From assembly GCA_016719105.1 (NCBI GenBank), contig JADKAQ010000019.1, positions 1-64,000 on the forward strand: a stretch of DNA of 64,000 nt. Reading direction: 5' to 3'. The number at the start of each line of letters is the position of its first letter. Positions within the stretch are counted from its first letter, which is position 1. Below the pieces are notes generated by a model, which was given only the letters and a program-made list of their open reading frames with translations, was not told the origin of the DNA and ran no database searches. The DNA is from Gemmatimonadota bacterium. GTDB lineage: Bacteria; Gemmatimonadota; Gemmatimonadetes; Gemmatimonadales; Gemmatimonadaceae. Positions 61,074 through 64,000 of this stretch are shown here, in pieces. Both the position numbers and the translations under genes were made by a program.

Positions 61074-62401
61074 ATGTCGAGTACACTCCCTCCAACGCCC
61101 GCCGCGCGGTCCCGTTCCGGTGCGCTCTTCGAGGAGGCGCGCGCCGTCCTCCCGTCGGGGTACACGCGACACCTGGCCGTCACCAAGCCGCACCCCACCT
61201 ACGCCGACTACGGCTCGGGGTGCCGCGTGGTCACGATCGACGGCCAGGTCATGATCGACTACATCAACAACTTCACCGCGATCATCCACGGCCACGGGAA
61301 GCGGGAGATCCTGGACACAATCAACACCCAGGCCAGCCGGCTCATGTCGACCATCCTCCCCACCGAGTGGGAAGTGCGGCTGGCGGAGCTGCTGGTCGAT
61401 CGTATACCCGGGGTGGAGCGGGTGCGGTTTGCCAACAGCGGCACCGAAGCGGTGATGATCGCCATCAAGGCGGCGCGCGCTTACACGCAGCGCACCAAGG
61501 TCGCCAAGATGGAAGGCGGCTATCACGGACAGTTCGACCTCATCGAAGCCTCGTTCCAGCCGCGCCCCGACCTGTGGGGGCCGGTGGACCGGCCCACCGT
61601 CGTGCCGCATAACGTCGGCACGCCGCAAAGCCTGCTCGACGAACTGATCCTCCTCCCGCTCAACGACATCGAGCGCACGCGCCAGCGCCTGCGCCAGGAA
61701 GCCGGCGACCTCGCCGCGGTCATCGTCGATCCGTTCCGCCTCCAACTCGGGATGGTGGAACCACACGCCGACTATCTCGCCATGCTGCGCGAGGAAACGG
61801 CGCGACTCGGCATCGTGCTCATCTTCGACGAGGTCGTCTCGCTGCGTCTGGGCTATCACGGCGCCCAGGGTATCCTCGGCATCACCCCCGACCTCACCAC
61901 GATGGGGAAGATCATCGGCGGGGGACTCCCGATCGGGGCGATTGGTGGAACGGCGGCGCTCATGTCGGTCTTCGAGATCGAGCGCGGGGAGCCGCTGGTG
62001 AAGCACAGCGGCACCTTCACCGGCAACCCGCTCTCGCTCGCCACCGGATGTCGCTGCTCACACGCGAGGCCTTCGACGACCTCGAGGCCAAGGGCGCCCG
62101 GTTGCGCGACGGGCTCGAACGGGTGCGGCGCGACCTCGGGATCGTGGGGCGCGTAGAGGGGCGCGGGTCGGTCTCGTCGCTGCATCTCTCCGAATTGCAG
62201 CCGACGAACTATCGCGAACTGTCGGCGATGATGACGCCCGAATACCAAGCGCGCCTGGCCGCCTACCAGAAGTTGCTCCTGGCAGAAGGGCTGCTCACGA
62301 TGCGTGCCCTCTTCGTCGGCTCCACGCCCATGACCAACGACGACATCGACCTCACGATCGAGGGGGTGCGGCGCGCACTCACCGCCCTCGCGCGCAGCTG
62401 A
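61074..62401 (+). pseudogene. Class III aminotransferase (glutamate-1-semialdehyde aminomutase-like), frameshifted
   Basis: The first frame (61074 to about 62045) encodes the PLP fold: 'LPSGYTRHLAVTKPHPTYADYGSGCRVVTIDGQVMIDYINNFTAIIHGHG', 'VRFANSGTEAVMIAIKAARAYTQRTKVAKMEGGYHG', 'VIVDPFRLQLGM', 'LIFDEVVSLRLGYHGAQG' and PLP Lys in 'LTTMGKIIGGGLPIGAIGG'. After 'GNPLSLATG' it falls into nonsense, while the adjacent frame continues 'MSLLTREAFDDLEAKGARLRDGLERV' to the stop at 62401. One base is missing or extra near 62045-62050. All catalytic residues lie before the break. The cause could be real decay or an assembly error. Confidence 0.85.
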
Positions 62402-62446
62402 GATGACCTCCGCTCAGCGCGATTTCCTCCTCGAGTCACCCACCAC

Positions 62447-63667
62447 GTGACCACCGCTCCCGGCGCCATCGCCCCCTCGCCCATCCGATGGCGCATGCCG
62501 ATCGCGCTCCTCATGGTCTCGGTGGTCAACTGGTTCGACCGATCGGCCATGTCGCTCGCCCTCCCGAAGATCATCGCCGAGCGTGGATGGACGACGGCGG
62601 AGATCGGCGCAAACGGCGGGCGACTGATCTCGATGTTCTTCCTGGGCTACGGGCTCGCCAACATCCTGCTCAGTCCCATCGCCGAGCGCTTCGGGCCCCG
62701 CAAGGCGCTCATGGTCTCGGTGATCGCCTTCTCCATCGCCACGGCGCTCAACGCACCGTTAGGCACCTCGATCGCTGCCCTGGTGGCGCTTCGATTCCTC
62801 CTCGGCGTCTCGGAAGGGATCCACTTCCCGATGGCGGGGGCGATCGTCAGCCGCTGGTTCCCCGCCAACGAGCGGTCGCGGGCCAACGGCATCTACATCT
62901 TCGGCATCCAGGGGGCGGTCATCGCGGGCCCGTTCCTCATGGTCCCGCTCATCGATCACTTCGGGTGGCGCAGCATGTTCGTCGCGCTCGGCGCCCTCGG
63001 CCTGCTGCTCGCGCTCCCGGCGGTCGTGGGCATCCTGCGCGACGACGGCCCCTACCTCGGCAACGACTCGGCTGCAGGCGCCCCGTCGCCATGGGCGGTC
63101 TTCCGCGATCCCAGCTACCTGTTGGTGCTGGCGGCGGGGATACTCGCCAACATCGTGATCTACGGATTGCTCACCTGGCTCCCGACCTACCTCGCCGAGG
63201 GGCGGCGCGTCCCGTTCGCCGATCTCGCCGCGAGCGCCTCGGCGCCATTCTGGATGGGGGCAGTGGCAATCCCCATTTGGGCCGTGCTGGGCGACCGGAT
63301 GAATCGTCGCGCCCTCTTTGCCAGCGTGGGGAGCGGGATCGCGGGGGCGGGCGTCTACTTCGCCGCGCACGCGTCGAGCGTTGGCATCACGGTGGCCATT
63401 CTTTCCCTCGCCATGTTCTTCCAGACCGCGTACCAGACGTCGGAGTACGCGCTGGTGCAGCGCATCCTCCCGCCGGCGCGGGTGGGGGCAGCCACTGGGC
63501 TGTACAACGGCCTGGCGATCATCGTCGGTGGAGCCGGCGGGACGGCGCTCATTGGCGGGATCGTCGAGGCCACCGGGAGCTACGACAGCGGGCTGATGGT
63601 CGTGGTGGCCGCCGGCCTGCTCAACGTGGTGGTGCTCGGACTGCTCGCGCGCCGCATCAACTACTGA
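62447..63667 (+). CDS. MFS transporter
   Basis: 406 residues from a GTG at 62447; an ATG at 62495 is the alternative. Twelve hydrophobic segments. The start 'VVNWFDRSAMSLALPKI' and 'GIHFPMAGAIVSRWFPANERSRANGIYIFGIQGA' match the anion:cation symporter branch (ACS, ExuT/TtuB type), which imports organic acids such as hexuronates or tartrate. 'NERSRA' is the conserved loop. It follows the aminotransferase gene by 45 bp on the same strand and may share its transcript, suggesting uptake of a substrate for that enzyme. Confidence 0.9.
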   Translation: MTTAPGAIAPSPIRWRMPIALLMVSVVNWFDRSAMSLALPKIIAERGWTTAEIGANGGRLISMFFLGYGLANILLSPIAERFGPRKALMVSVIAFSIATALNAPLGTSIAALVALRFLLGVSEGIHFPMAGAIVSRWFPANERSRANGIYIFGIQGAVIAGPFLMVPLIDHFGWRSMFVALGALGLLLALPAVVGILRDDGPYLGNDSAAGAPSPWAVFRDPSYLLVLAAGILANIVIYGLLTWLPTYLAEGRRVPFADLAASASAPFWMGAVAIPIWAVLGDRMNRRALFASVGSGIAGAGVYFAAHASSVGITVAILSLAMFFQTAYQTSEYALVQRILPPARVGAATGLYNGLAIIVGGAGGTALIGGIVEATGSYDSGLMVVVAAGLLNVVVLGLLARRINY

Positions 63668-63682
63668 ACTCCTCGCACGCAC

Positions 63683-64000
63683 ATGTCCGTACCGTTGCAA
63701 CTCGTGACCGCCGCGCTCGCCGTCGTGCAGGTGCAGCTGCCGGCCCAGCACGTGGAACAGATGCCGGCGGAGACCTACGCGCGCGCCGAGCAGATGATGC
63801 CGACGCGCGGCGCGGAACTGGTGCTGCAGGATCGCATCGTTCCGCAATGGATTGCCGGGAGCGATCGCTTCTGGTATCGCGTGACCACGGCGCGCGGGAG
63901 TGCCTTCGTGTACGTCGATCCGGCGCGCCGCGTCCGGCGTCCGGCGTTCGATCATGCGCGTTTGGCCGCGGCGCTGTCCAAGGTCGCAGACACCGTCGTC
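63683..64000 (+). CDS. S9 (DPP-IV-like) peptidase, N-terminal part only
   Basis: The reading frame runs from the ATG at 63683 off the right edge (106 codons). 'PAETYARAEQMMPTRGAELVLQDRIVPQWIAGSDRFWYRVTTARGSAFVYVDPARRVRRPAFDHARLAAALS' matches the opening of DPP-IV-type S9 peptidases in this type of genome ('YxRAExxxPxN...VxPxWIxGxxRFWYRxxxxxGxEFxLVDP'). A short hydrophobic start 'LQLVTAALAVVQVQLPAQ' is a probable signal peptide. It lies 15 bp after the MFS gene. Confidence 0.85.
   Translation, partial: MSVPLQLVTAALAVVQVQLPAQHVEQMPAETYARAEQMMPTRGAELVLQDRIVPQWIAGSDRFWYRVTTARGSAFVYVDPARRVRRPAFDHARLAAALSKVADTVV

Noticed and set aside
1..64000. tRNA, rRNA and riboswitch genes
   Set aside because: No cloverleaf, conserved rRNA segment or known aptamer pattern was recognised by eye. 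Small or divergent RNAs cannot be excluded without a covariance search.

Overview
The window is GC-rich (about 70%) bacterial chromosome with no RNA genes. Several traits point to Gemmatimonadota or a close relative: many secreted S9, S41 and carboxylesterase-type hydrolases with 'AQ' signal-peptide ends, TolB-propeller/amidohydrolase fusions, a large ADOP-type FtsX permease, a Hanks kinase with a C-terminal membrane anchor, and a striking excess of the word CGTTAGGC/GCCTAACG. That assignment is an inference from gene content, not a search result.

Layout. 1-2697: a CRISPR array that runs in from the left edge, with 37 repeats visible and no cas gene in the window. 2698-5775: a small island with a frameshifted unknown gene, a PcfJ-domain protein and a divergent 'SDCDG' hypothetical. 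5900-45481: mostly housekeeping, secreted and signalling genes (hydrolases, methyltransferase, DAHP synthase, Ser/Thr kinase, amidase, metallophosphatase, AraC-type regulator, rhodanese, S9 and S41 peptidases, ECF sigma factor with a small membrane partner, BNR-repeat protein, ADOP permease, and a LytS/LytTR-like two-component pair).

45497-57013 is an accessory region. It holds four 91-116 bp attC-like hairpins, two decayed copies of one attC-plus-IS91-like-transposase unit, a BrnT/BrnA toxin-antitoxin pair, a caspase-like fragment and small unknown genes. The cassette-like genes all lie on the minus strand, and three of their stop codons sit inside attC-type core sites. This looks like a cluster of attC sites lacking an integrase (CALIN). 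Embedded in it is a four-gene minus-strand operon (metallo-beta-lactamase fold hydrolase, methyltransferase, NTF2-like protein, MOSC protein; 47067-50074) facing a divergent sigma-54 activator (50288-51910). The intergenic gap carries a good -24/-12 promoter match for the operon and three evenly spaced operator-like boxes.

57287-64000: a kynA-kynU tryptophan-catabolic operon, a luciferase-like monooxygenase, a frameshifted class III aminotransferase, an MFS transporter and the start of another S9 peptidase.

The strongest candidates for undescribed biology are the CGTTAGGC word, the minus-strand CALIN, the self-contained sigma-54 circuit, and an iterated 12-bp intergenic element (AGCTCTGACCCC).
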